Position numbers and translations under genes: made by a program. From Sipunculus nudus (lineage: Eukaryota; Annelida; Sipuncula; Golfingiida; Sipunculidae), in assembly GCA_026874595.1 (NCBI GenBank), contig CM049314.1:77204300-77268299 (forward strand): a DNA stretch of 64,000 nucleotides. Direction: 5' to 3'. Positions 34,756-45,196 of the stretch are shown piece by piece (the first letter of the stretch is position 1; the number at the start of each line of letters is the position of its first letter). A model generated the notes under the pieces. The model had not been told where the DNA came from. It ran no database searches and saw nothing but the letters and a program-made list of their open reading frames with translations.

Positions 34756-35782
34756 TAATCATAACCTTCGAGTTAGTTTTTGCATCCCACTTAAACATCT
34801 GCCCTTCAATGTTCAGTTTGTCAAAAGTCGGGTATGCTTCCTTGTTTGCTTCTCTAGCCTGCAGCATAAAAGGAATCAGATTCCTTCTAGCCTCTCTAAC
34901 CAAATCACTATAATCATGGGGGATCTTGATATCACTTTCCTTTAATGACTGCCTAGCCTGTAACATCACTTTTTCTTTGTCTTTAAACTTTGTAAATTTA
35001 ACAATAATAGGCCTAGGTTTACCATTCCTATTTCTAACTGGAAGTCTATGTGCTCTGTCTATACCTAACTCTGCATCTGTATCACAGACAATACCCATTT
35101 TCTCTTTCATTACAGATCTAATTTTCTGTTCACATTCATCCCATGATTCTTTTACCTTACTTTCTGGTACACCATGAAATATTAAATTGTGCCTTCTTGA
35201 TTGGTTTTCTAGTTTTTCACATTTGGTTTTTAGTGCCTCATTTTTAGCTTCAACCGATGTCACTCTCTTTTTCATATCCATTAGTTCCCTTTGCACCGTG
35301 TCCAGTCGCTCTGTCAGTGAAAGTACGTGCTCCCTCAGGTTACCTATGTCGTCACCATCTCCTTGTCTTGCCCCAGCAGTCAAGGGATTGGGTGCACACT
35401 GTTGAGTTTTAGCGATAGGCTGACTATGGTTAAACTCTGTGCCTGATTCGCCCGCTTGGCTCTCATCTCGAATGGTACACATGCTTAGTTTGCCGCTTTC
35501 AGATCTATTTAGTCTAGCTTGAGTTTGCCTGAGTGTTCTATGTTGGTTTTGTGTACCTGTATTACCTTGGTTTGATTTTGGTGCCACTGGTGGGGGTCCG
35601 GGATTCATCTCTACATCACCACTACACAGTAGGAAGAAGGCGATAACTAGGGAAATCACCATGTAAACACGTACCGGTGAGCCGTGGACTGTCAACGTTG
35701 GTACCTTCCACCTTGGTTCCTTCCGTGGACCTGGTCCGTACAGCCCTATACGTGCTCTGTAGGTTTCCAGGCTGACCCCCAT
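34733..35782 (-). CDS. LINE ORF1 protein with 2A-like motif, intact frame
   Basis: A 349-codon open frame ending in TAG. ORF1 proteins coat LINE RNA and act as nucleic-acid chaperones. Residues 40-53 form a hydrophobic segment (VYMVISLVIAFFLLC), followed at once by GDVEMNPGP (residues 55-63), a match to the 2A consensus D-x-E-x-N-P-G-P. A low-complexity linker follows. A predicted coiled coil (about residues 150-200, LTERLDTVQREL... heptads) leads into RRHNLIFHGVPE and IDRAHRLP, typical of L1-type ORF1 RNA-binding domains (Transposase_22-like). The start chosen is the ATG at 35782; an upstream start cannot be excluded. If 2A acts, the N-terminal 62 residues would be released as a separate membrane- or signal-like peptide. 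Intactness suggests fairly recent insertion. Confidence 0.85.
   Translation of the reverse strand: MGVSLETYRARIGLYGPGPRKEPRWKVPTLTVHGSPVRVYMVISLVIAFFLLCSGDVEMNPGPPPVAPKSNQGNTGTQNQHRTLRQTQARLNRSESGKLSMCTIRDESQAGESGTEFNHSQPIAKTQQCAPNPLTAGARQGDGDDIGNLREHVLSLTERLDTVQRELMDMKKRVTSVEAKNEALKTKCEKLENQSRRHNLIFHGVPESKVKESWDECEQKIRSVMKEKMGIVCDTDAELGIDRAHRLPVRNRNGKPRPIIVKFTKFKDKEKVMLQARQSLKESDIKIPHDYSDLVREARRNLIPFMLQAREANKEAYPTFDKLNIEGQMFKWDAKTNSKVMITHSASRE
35594..35620 (-). promoter_or_regulatory. 2A-like ribosome-skipping motif in ORF1
   Basis: Codes for GDVEMNPGP. All consensus 2A positions (D, E, N, P, G, P) are present, with skipping predicted between the final Gly and Pro. Such motifs are known in APE-type LINEs of several invertebrates. 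Activity here is inferred. Confidence 0.8.
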
Positions 35783-36227
35783 TGTTCACAGTTTCGTTTC
35801 TGACCCAGCAATTCAAAATATTTGGCAACCAAACTAAATTTTTTAAACAAACTTTGCCAACTTATTCAGAGCTCAAAAATCACCGTCAAACACCTGTACC
35901 ACCAGATGGTGCTCACAATGTAGCACATTATGCTTAATGCCCCGCAATAGAAATATGTTATAAATCACAAAAATTGACATTTAAACGAACTTCTTCGGAG
36001 AGCAAATACCGTTTCCGGTAACCGTGTACCATTTTGATTAAGTGATTCTGAATGTCACGTTTACTGAGCAAAAAGAAGGTCTGTGACTTGGTGACTTATG
36101 TTACTCTACTGTAGAGTAAGCTTTTATTTTCCACCATCTGATTACTTCAAGCACCCCAAATTTTAAGTTAATCGTCTAATCTGAAAATGATTTTATATTT
36201 ATCTATTGGTTGGTTTGGACTTGTCGT

Positions 36228-36252
36228 TATATATTATTATATATATATATAT
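36228..36252. repeat. Short (TA)n tract
   Basis: Interrupted TA dinucleotide run. Confidence 0.85.
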
Positions 36253-36860
36253 TCCATCCTTGCTAATTCAGTTCACTAATTAATGATCATATTACAAATA
36301 TTATGACACTGTATGAAACACATGAAAAATACAAAAAAAAGAATCAATTTACTTGTATAAACAAAAATCGCAAAATTTTAATTATATATACAATGACTCG
36401 TAGACTGTAAAAAGGCTTTGATTCACATGTACAAACTAGTTTCACTTAATACAATTCCGTTTGAATGATATGGGAACAAACCTTAGCGACGTAAGGAAAA
36501 TATGTAAATTAATCGAAATTCTTTGTGTCATGAGCAGTGTAAGTGCCTTTTTACTTCCACTATTTTAAAATAACAGCTAAAAACAACAGGTTTATTAACA
36601 GTTGGATATGGCCTTTTCGCTAAACGAATACGAATGTAGCAAGCTATTCCATGCAATTAAACTCTGTCCAACAAAACGTTTGATTAAAAACACATGAATA
36701 TTATATTGATATCCCAGGTTTAATTTCTTTAATAAGTTAGGTGTGTATGTACTTCCTGCATGGTTCATTACTGAATATCGTGGTCCTTAAATCGTTATTA
36801 AGATATTATTGTTTTAAAAAAAAGTACTATAACTCTTCTGCAATATGATCTGAAATGCTA

Positions 36861-36960
36861 CTCGGATAACAATCAATAACCCATTTCTCACAAGCTAAGA
36901 AACCCAGTCATTCGGATAACAATCAATAACCCATTTCTCACAAGCTAAGAAAACCAGTCA
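36861..36960 (+). repeat. 50-bp tandem duplication
   Basis: Two adjacent 50-base units (36861-36910 and 36911-36960) starting TCGGATAACAATCAATAACC differ at only two positions, indicating a recent duplication. Confidence 0.95.
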
Positions 36961-36984
36961 AGGGAAATTTTTCTGCGATCCAGT

Positions 36985-37290
36985 ATTGATTCCCTAAGCA
37001 AAGTGGCCTTGTCGGATAAATTCTGCTAAGAAGAAGCGGAAAGAAAACTGTGGATATATCTTATTTGAGATTGTCCTCGTTTAGACGTAAACCGATTCTG
37101 GACAAAAGGAGGATCAGTGATCTTCCGATCAAAGAGAAATGCTATAAACATTTAATTCAGACAAAAATATAGAAGGACGTCACTAACGTGTCGTATTACG
37201 ATTGGATTATTCCGTCAATCTCCCAGCCTTTATTTGAACGTTAGCCTTGGCTGAGCGGGCGTCTGTTGTTTATGACCTTTTTTCTTCTTA
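36985..37290 (+). repeat. Dispersed repeat family R4, copy 1
   Basis: Shares CTGCT[AT]AG, GAAAGAAAACT[GA]TGG, TATATC, AGATTG[TC]CTCGTTTA, GGACGTCAC and TTATTCCGTCAATCTC blocks in order with 47596-47945. Non-coding and probably a transposon relic. Confidence 0.65.
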
Positions 37291-40200
37291 TTTTCTTTTT
37301 TTTCTTCTAACATTGTATTGGAAATTGTCCCAATGTGAATCTTTATTTTTATTTATTTATTATTATTAGAAACGGTTACCCTACAAGTACTATTTTTGGG
37401 TCCAAGGCACTGATGAATAAAGTTGTATCAAACTATTCTTAAACAACATAATATTTATATAGGTATCTACAAATAAATGTAATTTCATTGCATTATAATT
37501 CACTTAACATTCTGGGGCTATTAAAACATTTTTTTTTACATGGAGATCTTATATTTCGAGATTTACGTAGTGTTACTTATAAATGTATTAATAACTAAAT
37601 ACTTCATTTATAAACCTCATAATTAATGTTATAAAATTCCAATAATCTGAATTTAATTACTATTGGCAGTGATTTAGACATGCCATCCTGCGTCAAAAGA
37701 GGCAATCTTTGCCGTAATATTCCCTAATAACAAACCATGAAAACCCATCCTGTGCAAAAATATAGCATAATGCCACAACAGGAACAAACCAGTTGTCTCA
37801 AATGTAAATAATCATATGTTTAATCAGCTGCATACGCTAGCAACAAAAGTATATTATTTGCAGTCATTTAACTATATATTTGCTTAGTTAAAATATATAA
37901 TATATAGTCATCCCTCGTATGTGCAATACAACAAATCTAACAACCTTGCCAGCTCGCTGAATTTTTAAATGAATTGATATAATTTACAAGATTAAATGTT
38001 TTACCTTTTTGCTATCATATTTGTTTAACAATTGCTATATACGTGTGTGTTAATATCGGTCACTTTATTAAAGGCCATTTGTTAATGTTTGTTTTTAGAA
38101 AAATGCCATTATGCATACTCTTTATCGATACATTTTGCACTTAATGAAATAAATGGTCATCTACGAATGTATAAATAAATTTTGCGCACTCAGTAAAATA
38201 TTCTTCCGAGGTTATGTCCATGAGGTTTAGTGATGCCTCGCCCTACAGATAACGTCAGCTATAATATAATATTATAATAATAGCAGGATACGATGCATAC
38301 AATTACAAAAAAAAAGTTTAACATTAATAAAAATACGCTCTAAAATTTTTCTTAAGGCATCAGTTTGATTATTAAAATTTAGGTCCTTGACCTTCATTTT
38401 ATGCAGAAAAGCCGAAATCATACGCATTGTCACATATAAGGCCAGAGCGGGGCCTCTCGCTCTCTGATAAGACTTTTCGACAATTACACTCGCATGGGAT
38501 GTAAGAGGACAATTTTACCCCTTTATCAGTATAAGGTCTGTCACTTTTAATTGGAGTACTTTTTCGCTGACCATGGTAGGCTCAAGCATTGAGAAATCTC
38601 TGACATCACATATTTAAAAAAATGCAATCCTTCAACATCCATCAGAATTAATAGTTGAAAAGTTGATGTTTAAATATATCTGATATAGAACATCTGTAAC
38701 ATCTATTTTGCTCACAGCTCCAAATGGGAATTCATTCATCCGTCACCAGAACCTTTAACTTTCTGTTTTCCATGTTAATGATAATATCTACACTTATTTC
38801 CTCTTTTGTTACTTTCTTCTTTATTCCTTTTTAAACTGGAAGTCCCGGATGGCGTAAACTTTTTGCATCACGGTATGAATACATACACTTTACCTACTGT
38901 AGATTCTCATTTTGTATCGCTTAATATGTATGCGTTACTCTTTATTTTGGTACATTTCTCTGTCTCTCCTCTGTCTTTCTCTATGTTTGTCTATCTGTCT
39001 GTCTCTTAATACATATATATATATGCGTTTGTGTATGCGTGTGTCCGACTGTATTCCATTCTCTCTTTGAAGATTTTCTCCCTAAAATGAATTTTGCGAT
39101 AAAGCAAATTTCAGTCTGTTTTACCATTGGTTTGAATAAAAATGGCATAGTATTTATGGTTAAATGTTCGACTGAAATAAGTGGCATTTAATGCGTATTT
39201 ATTAACAAAATAAACGAATACACTCCAACAAACAATGGAAACCTATGAAGTGAAGGGAAACAATAATGTATGTATTTTATTTAAGTAAGAACCTATTCAT
39301 TAGATTATGCTGAAAAAAGTTAGGAACAATTCGGCATGTTCAACTTTTGTTTCACTGGCACAGTTTAACAATATTTTTTTGAAGTCAACCTTTTTCTGAC
39401 CAAACCGCAGAGTAAATCACTCACGTTACCTGTGTCCTATCCATGCTGATGTCTTCCTTTGATTCCAGGATTATAACTTCAAAATAATAAAACCATCTGA
39501 GGTACATTGGAATTTGCGATATCATATGGAAAAAAAATAAAAAAAACAATGTTAATTTGAAATTTAATTTTAAAACACTTAAGTAGGAAGAAAGGTCTTT
39601 TGTTTTATGGTTTGCGGGCAAAACACTCTTGATAGCGTGCGTTGTTAGAATTTCTATTGTGTCCACAGTTTTGAAATATCTTTTCATTTTTTTAATTAAG
39701 GAGGACAAACAATCAAATGGTCTAAAAAAGTATTTAAGCAATAATGGTACAGCTGTGAACGTATAAACTCACACATCCATGTAGAGATAGAAGGTCTGAA
39801 GAACAAGGCATAGAAAAATTAAATCCATAATCCGACACATTTTATTCTATGTTTTATTTAATCTGCGAATGAAAGGTTTGAAAGCCCTTTCATTCTTTCT
39901 GATTTTGATTTCTGATTCTTTGAAATAATATTATATTTCCTGAAGAAACAAATATTATTTATCGATTTAATTAAATTTATATCATTGTTACTTAACTATC
40001 CTACATTTCTTCCACAGATGCGATGCGACACAAAGAATTATACAAAGAACAAACAGCTATCAATTCAGGAACTGTATTTAAACTTTTGATAACTACCGTT
40101 TAACTAATGGGAATTGAGAAAGACCAAGAAAGGAAATCTACAGGATTACAGAAGGTAGGTCAAAATAGATGGCCCCACAAAAATGTTACATTCATGTGGC

Positions 40201-42034
40201 ATTCAAAGGGAAGGCATAAACATACATTACATGCGTATGATTAAAGCATTTAGAATAGGCTATGACTTCCAAACTATTGGTATCTATCATTCAAAGTTTT
40301 TTTTAAACTGTGAAACCCTTTTTGTTTTAATTTTATTTGTGGGGGGGCACATACTAACATATCCATACAAATCCTGTTTTATCTCTTTGTAGAAATAAGC
40401 AAAAGCTGAAGGCAACACTATAGTCCCGTTTTATATGAACAATGATTTAGATATAGATTTATTTCTCAAACCAAAAATAAATTAAATATAGTAAATCCTG
40501 ACACAATTTGAGAAAATATTCAATTAAATATAAAAAAAAATCTCATACCGGAAGAAAAATTTTTAAAATGATGAAAAGGTATGTGTCATTACATGTTTGT
40601 ATTTATCTTGGGGAAATAAAAATTAGTATAGAGGGCTCCAAAATAAAAAAAGTGCTGTCTATAGATTCAGTGATAAAGTGATCAACCACGTTGTTTGTTT
40701 GGATGTTTAGTTTGAGACAGTTTTTCTTGAGACATTTTTACATTCAGATTCAAAATATGAATACGAAATACCAATGCTCCATTTTTGTTAAATACTTATC
40801 TTATTGTGATATGTATATTGAATAAAAAACGTAAGGATACAACATTTAGAGTTCGAATTAATATTTGAAACAAATAAACACCTGCTAAATGTTATTTACC
40901 TTGAATTATAATTTCATCACCTCATACTCATTACCCAAGCACATAGCACATATATATACACAGAATTATAAAACCTGATTCGCATGGTCGGTTCCACAGA
41001 GATCAATGAGCTGCAAGACATATCAAATCTTAGTTTGAAATACACGAGTGGGCTCATTTCATCATTTTATTTTTCTGTAACTAATAAACTCAAACAAAAA
41101 TCCACAATATATGTAAAATATGTAAAACTGGAGTCAAAGGACGATATAGATAGAAATACATGAATTCTTGTGCATGTTTCAGGCTCATTTACTAGACTTT
41201 GGGAACACGATTTGCCTGTAGGCCAATCTAACAGACTAGTCGTAGCTGGACCTTGAATATCTATCATGTTTTTAGTTCCGTTCTGAGCAGACAGCCGGTG
41301 GCCTTGTTGTATAGTTAATGTTGTATGATTTATATCTTTTAGTTTTTTTTGCACTATGCTCGTGGACGATGCTGTGCAATATTTTCAGGCATTGATACTT
41401 AATTCTTTTCAGGGGCGAACAAGTTTTTTATTCTGAAAAGAATGCGGTAAGAAGTGGCTTCATCTATAGGTTTTATTTACTGACCGAGTATAGATCCAAT
41501 AGTTATCTCATAGATTGGCAGGAGTGTACCAGTATTGTGGGTAGATCTTTGTAAGGTTTCATAACTGCCTATAAGTGTTGTTCCCGTTCTTTTAAAAGGT
41601 TATAAACTAATGGTGTAGAAATGTACATACCCTAAAAGCTGGGAATGTGCGCAACATGATGGAGCTAAGAATTTGTTGATTTTTTTAGACTTTAAATATT
41701 TTCATGAATTTCACATGCATCTCTATTTAGCTTAACATTTTTTATTTCAGCACAACTGTAACAGCTAAAGCCTATCTATGGGCATCATGTTACAATACTG
41801 GTATAACGCTGAAAATTAAAAGTTTGATCGAACATATTAAGAACACACTTCGAACAAAATATAATGCCAATAAAATGTTTTGAATCATAAAAGGCTGAGT
41901 AATATTCAGAGTTAAAATTTTTTATAATAAAAAAAAAATAACCAGTTTTGGAAAATTTCAAAGTTTTTACAAACCACATTGCAGAAGATGTAATAAACTT
42001 TTAGAGTAGTTTCATGTAAGTTGGCCATGGAGCA
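37291..42034. other. No recognised gene
   Basis: Very AT-rich, with only short frames lacking identifiable domains. Small CT-rich and TCTG-rich runs occur at 38955-39005. No RNA gene was recognised. Confidence 0.4.
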
Positions 42035-42201
42035 ACAGGCTTCTTCGTCAGGTGGTAACTAAGTGGGAACCACCTGACGAAGAAGCCTGTGTACTTTGAA
42101 AGCTCGTGTGTTAATAAACTAGTTAGTCTATCTAAAAGGCGTCACTGTTTATCGTAACCTTCGCTTCAACTACAGACTAACACGGCTATACCACTTATCA
42201 C
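42035..42201. repeat. Perfect 22-bp palindrome and hammerhead-like Penelope-type end
   Basis: Arms at 42035-42056 and 42069-42090 are exact reverse complements with a 12-base spacer. Each carries CCTGACGAAGAAGCC reading away from the centre. In the right arm CTGACGA (42074-42080) is followed by a possible 4-bp stem (GAAG/CTTT, 42082-42097) and GAAA (42098-42101), then AATAAA, GTTAGTCTAT and ACAGACTAACACGGCTATACC. GTTAGTCT (42122-42129) and AGACTAAC (42174-42181) can pair. This resembles widespread metazoan sequences with hammerhead-like cores attributed to Penelope-type elements. A (TA)n tract follows at 42202-42222. Confidence 0.65.
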
Positions 42202-42222
42202 TATATATATATATATATATAT
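42202..42222. repeat. (TA)n microsatellite
   Basis: TA run directly following the hammerhead-like end. Confidence 0.92.
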
Positions 42223-43689
42223 TCATTGACTTATATTGACATATATCTAAAAGAAATCATACCGATACATATTTGTATTACATGTACGCATAATTATTTT
42301 TTGTCAATGAATACAAAATACCTCTTTATAAAAATGTAACACCTGTATTAAAATGCGTTCTGTTTACCTGTATTCGTGTTCAGCTTCATGAGAATTATGA
42401 AACTTAGTAATGGTTTACGCCCCATGTCTGTTTAGGGATTTTATAGTACCTGTTGTATGTCCATTTCAAATCTATAACAGATAATCTGGGTAACCTGAAA
42501 CATGGGTGTTCTTAAGTCTCTACAATGGCGATGCAGCTTCAATGGTCTCCTAATAATTAAAAACTATAGTAGATTTTGATTAATAGGTCTAGTATGGAGT
42601 TTTCTAGAAGATGTTATGTCTTGTTGTAGGCGGTTTTTCTTCTTCACACATTTCTAATAATATGTTTTGTTTAGGCGATAGACATAATTCCGTAGCGGGG
42701 ATGAAGGGATGAAATAAAAAACAAAACAAAAATTATTTTTAAACAAAGCCATTTGTTGATTGTGAACACACAACGCAGTCATTTCTGTTTATTTGATTAG
42801 AAAGCTGAGACGTTACCGTCCGCCTAATTAATCTGGAAGAAATGGAGAGGTTTAATACTAGCAATTTTTGTAGATACAAAATACGGGACCCAGTTCTCTC
42901 ATCTCAAGTTTAACTCATTGTTACGGGTTTGGATGTGAGTAAAAATGCCCACGAGTATCTGTGTATCATACCAAAACGGCATGACTAGATTTCCCAGCTT
43001 GCGCCTGCGCCACGATCCCCAGACACAAAAAAATATCGGTTTGACTTTTTAAAAGTGACTTGCGCTTCATTTTTATGATTGCCCAAGCCTTTCAACTCGT
43101 AAACAGGACTAATTATGGCAGATAACATAATAATTAAAAATTTGTATTATTTTTACCCGAATTCGTGTTAACATTCATGGACTTAACGCGTAATGTTAAA
43201 AGCCCCGTGAGTTACTAATTATATTTCTATGGGGGAGGGGGTTTCATATCGGCGAAAGTGAGGCCGATAACACTAATGTCTTATATTATCGCTAGCCTCT
43301 GTGACTTGGTGGTCCTTTATTGATGGAATAAAGCCCCGATAGTCAAGTCGGTAGCGTTCATATCAATAAACGTTATTTGACATTCGCCCCATCACTCATA
43401 TACAATTTGTGACATGAGTAATTTTTAATGTAACCGTTACTACCTACCGGCAAAAATTGACTCATTTGCTTTTTAATAGAATCCCTTATGTAGTAAAGTT
43501 GATAGGGATATTAAACATTTTATCATGCGATATCCTAAACCCAAATGTAATTTAAACCGGAATTGAGATCAAATAAAGTTTCAGTTGATCATATCGAACC
43601 TTATTAGCTGCAAGTTTGCAAAACATAATGACAATATGCGATGTATGTAATTAGATGCTGTTCGTAAAATTTGGGTATACTCTACATCA
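42223..43689. other. No recognised gene; possible SINE relic at about 43332-43395
   Basis: GCCCCGATAGTCAAGTCGGT near 43332-43351 resembles the 5' half and A box of a tRNA. No B box is convincing downstream, so this is at most a degenerate tRNA-derived SINE. The rest holds nothing recognisable. Confidence 0.3.
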
Positions 43690-43870
43690 GCCTCGTCGAT
43701 CAGGAAATAACTTAGTTCTGGGAAGACAGAAAAAGCACAGTCTTGCCCGCATTGATTCTCGCTTGTTATTTAAGAGAACACCTGAAGCTGTCCACAGCTG
43801 TGATCTCTGAAATTGTGTATTTTATCGGGCTGTAATTTAAGACAGCAGATATTGAGACATCTCTATTCGA
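43690..43870 (+). repeat. Dispersed repeat family R2, copy 3
   Basis: CTTAGTTCTGGGAAGACAG, AAAGCACAGTCTTGCC, TGATTCTCG, CACAGCTGTGA and GGGCTGTAATTTA blocks match copies 1 and 2. Confidence 0.5.
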
Positions 43871-44867
43871 CTAGATATCGTAGTCGTATAAGTACATTCT
43901 TGGTTTCCAACAGTACCTCACATTACCGCATTAAGTCTGGTTAGTAACATATAGATTCCTTAATTACAGTTGCTATTATCGCCACCTTCTGCCTATAGAC
44001 CTTATATAAAGTTGGTAATGCATTTCAGTGGTTGTTTTCAACATTTTTGAATTCTGGTATTTAGTCTTTTTTAATTTCACCTTGATCACACTTTACTTTT
44101 TTATCCACTGCAGTTATAAAATTACTTTGATTGCATCTGATTAAATATCTTATCTAGATAATTGGTCTATAATGAGGTAATCAGCCAAGTCCACCGGTTA
44201 ATAAAATGTTCCTTTTTGGTAATTTTGCCGTATTACCTGAAGAAAAGATCTCAAGGATTCGGCTCAGTTGCCTCACTATGACATTTGAGAGTTTTTGTGT
44301 ACTTTCGAATTGCAGACCTCCTAAAAATAAAATATGGCCGCCAGACAGTTTTTGGAATTAATTTGTACGTCCTATATCGTGAACTATTGTAGTAATACAA
44401 ATGATGGAAACTCCGAAGACGATGTGCACTTTAATCGATACATTTACATATAAACATTATTTTCATTTTCAAAACAATAAACATACATAATGATCATATA
44501 AGCCAATTTACCACGTATCTCATAATTCATAATAATATGTTAAAAATCCGAACAATAACGCACTATCAAATTTAATATTTTACATTTGATTGATTGTGGT
44601 ATATGTATAGGTTTTAACATTTGTATTATAGCATGACATTCATTAATGATAATAAAAAAATAAACTAAAGGATAATTTAATTATCAGTACTCTTTTTTAA
44701 CTGAATGAACACAGGTGAAATCTTAATTTATTTGAGCAACATAATGGTTGTTGAGACAATTTTTTTTTGCTTCGCTTAATGTTTATATAAATATATGTCC
44801 TCCTGTTTTAGAAGCAGAAACAATATAAAGAAAGAGTTTCCAGTAAATTAGGATGAAAAGTGCGGGT

Positions 44868-45110
44868 GACGTCAGACACAGGAAGACCTTGGAGTTCGGA
44901 GCATTATCACATCATATGTTTTCAGTAGTAAATGTTGAGATAAAAACACATTACACAGTTGCCATGTATGCCCTTCAAGTTTGTTATTTCAGTCAGCTGT
45001 AACCCTTGGCGACACTGAATTGTCAGAAACAAGACCAGTTGTCTACTCGAAAGATCACTATCGTCCTAGTAATTGATCCAGAACTTACCGTTATTCATTT
45101 ATTACTCTTC
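44868..45110 (+). repeat. Dispersed repeat family R1, copy 4
   Basis: TAAATGTTGAGATAAAA, TTACACAGT, TATGCCCTTCAAG, GACACTGAATTGTCAGAAAC and GATCCAGAACTTACCGTT blocks match the other copies. It is followed by a long (TA)n tract. Confidence 0.65.
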
Positions 45111-45119
45111 AACACCCGA

Positions 45120-45123
<4 letters not shown>

Positions 45124-45194
<71 letters not shown>
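45124..45194. repeat. (TA)n microsatellite, longest in the window
   Basis: About 71 bases of uninterrupted TA adjacent to R1 copy 4. Confidence 0.95.

Positions 45195-45196
<2 letters not shown>

Larger units (their letters stand above)
31015..35950 (-). mobile_element. Near full-length APE-type LINE (non-LTR retrotransposon), inactive
   Basis: On the minus strand, in order: a short 5' UTR, ORF1 (coiled coil plus L1-type RNA-binding domain, with a 2A-like motif), and ORF2 (APE endonuclease, RT and a C-terminal domain). A 3' UTR follows, ending in a GGCC hairpin and AATAAA. The 5' boundary near 35900-35950 and the 3' boundary near 31015 are estimates. Frameshifts and stops in ORF2 make the copy non-autonomous, although ORF1 is intact. 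Architecture fits the Jockey/CR1/L2 group of LINEs; the exact clade cannot be set by eye. Confidence 0.88.

Noticed and set aside
35622-35828. 68-codon minus-strand frame overlapping the LINE ORF1 start
   Set aside because: Out-of-frame shadow of ORF1 and its 5' UTR.
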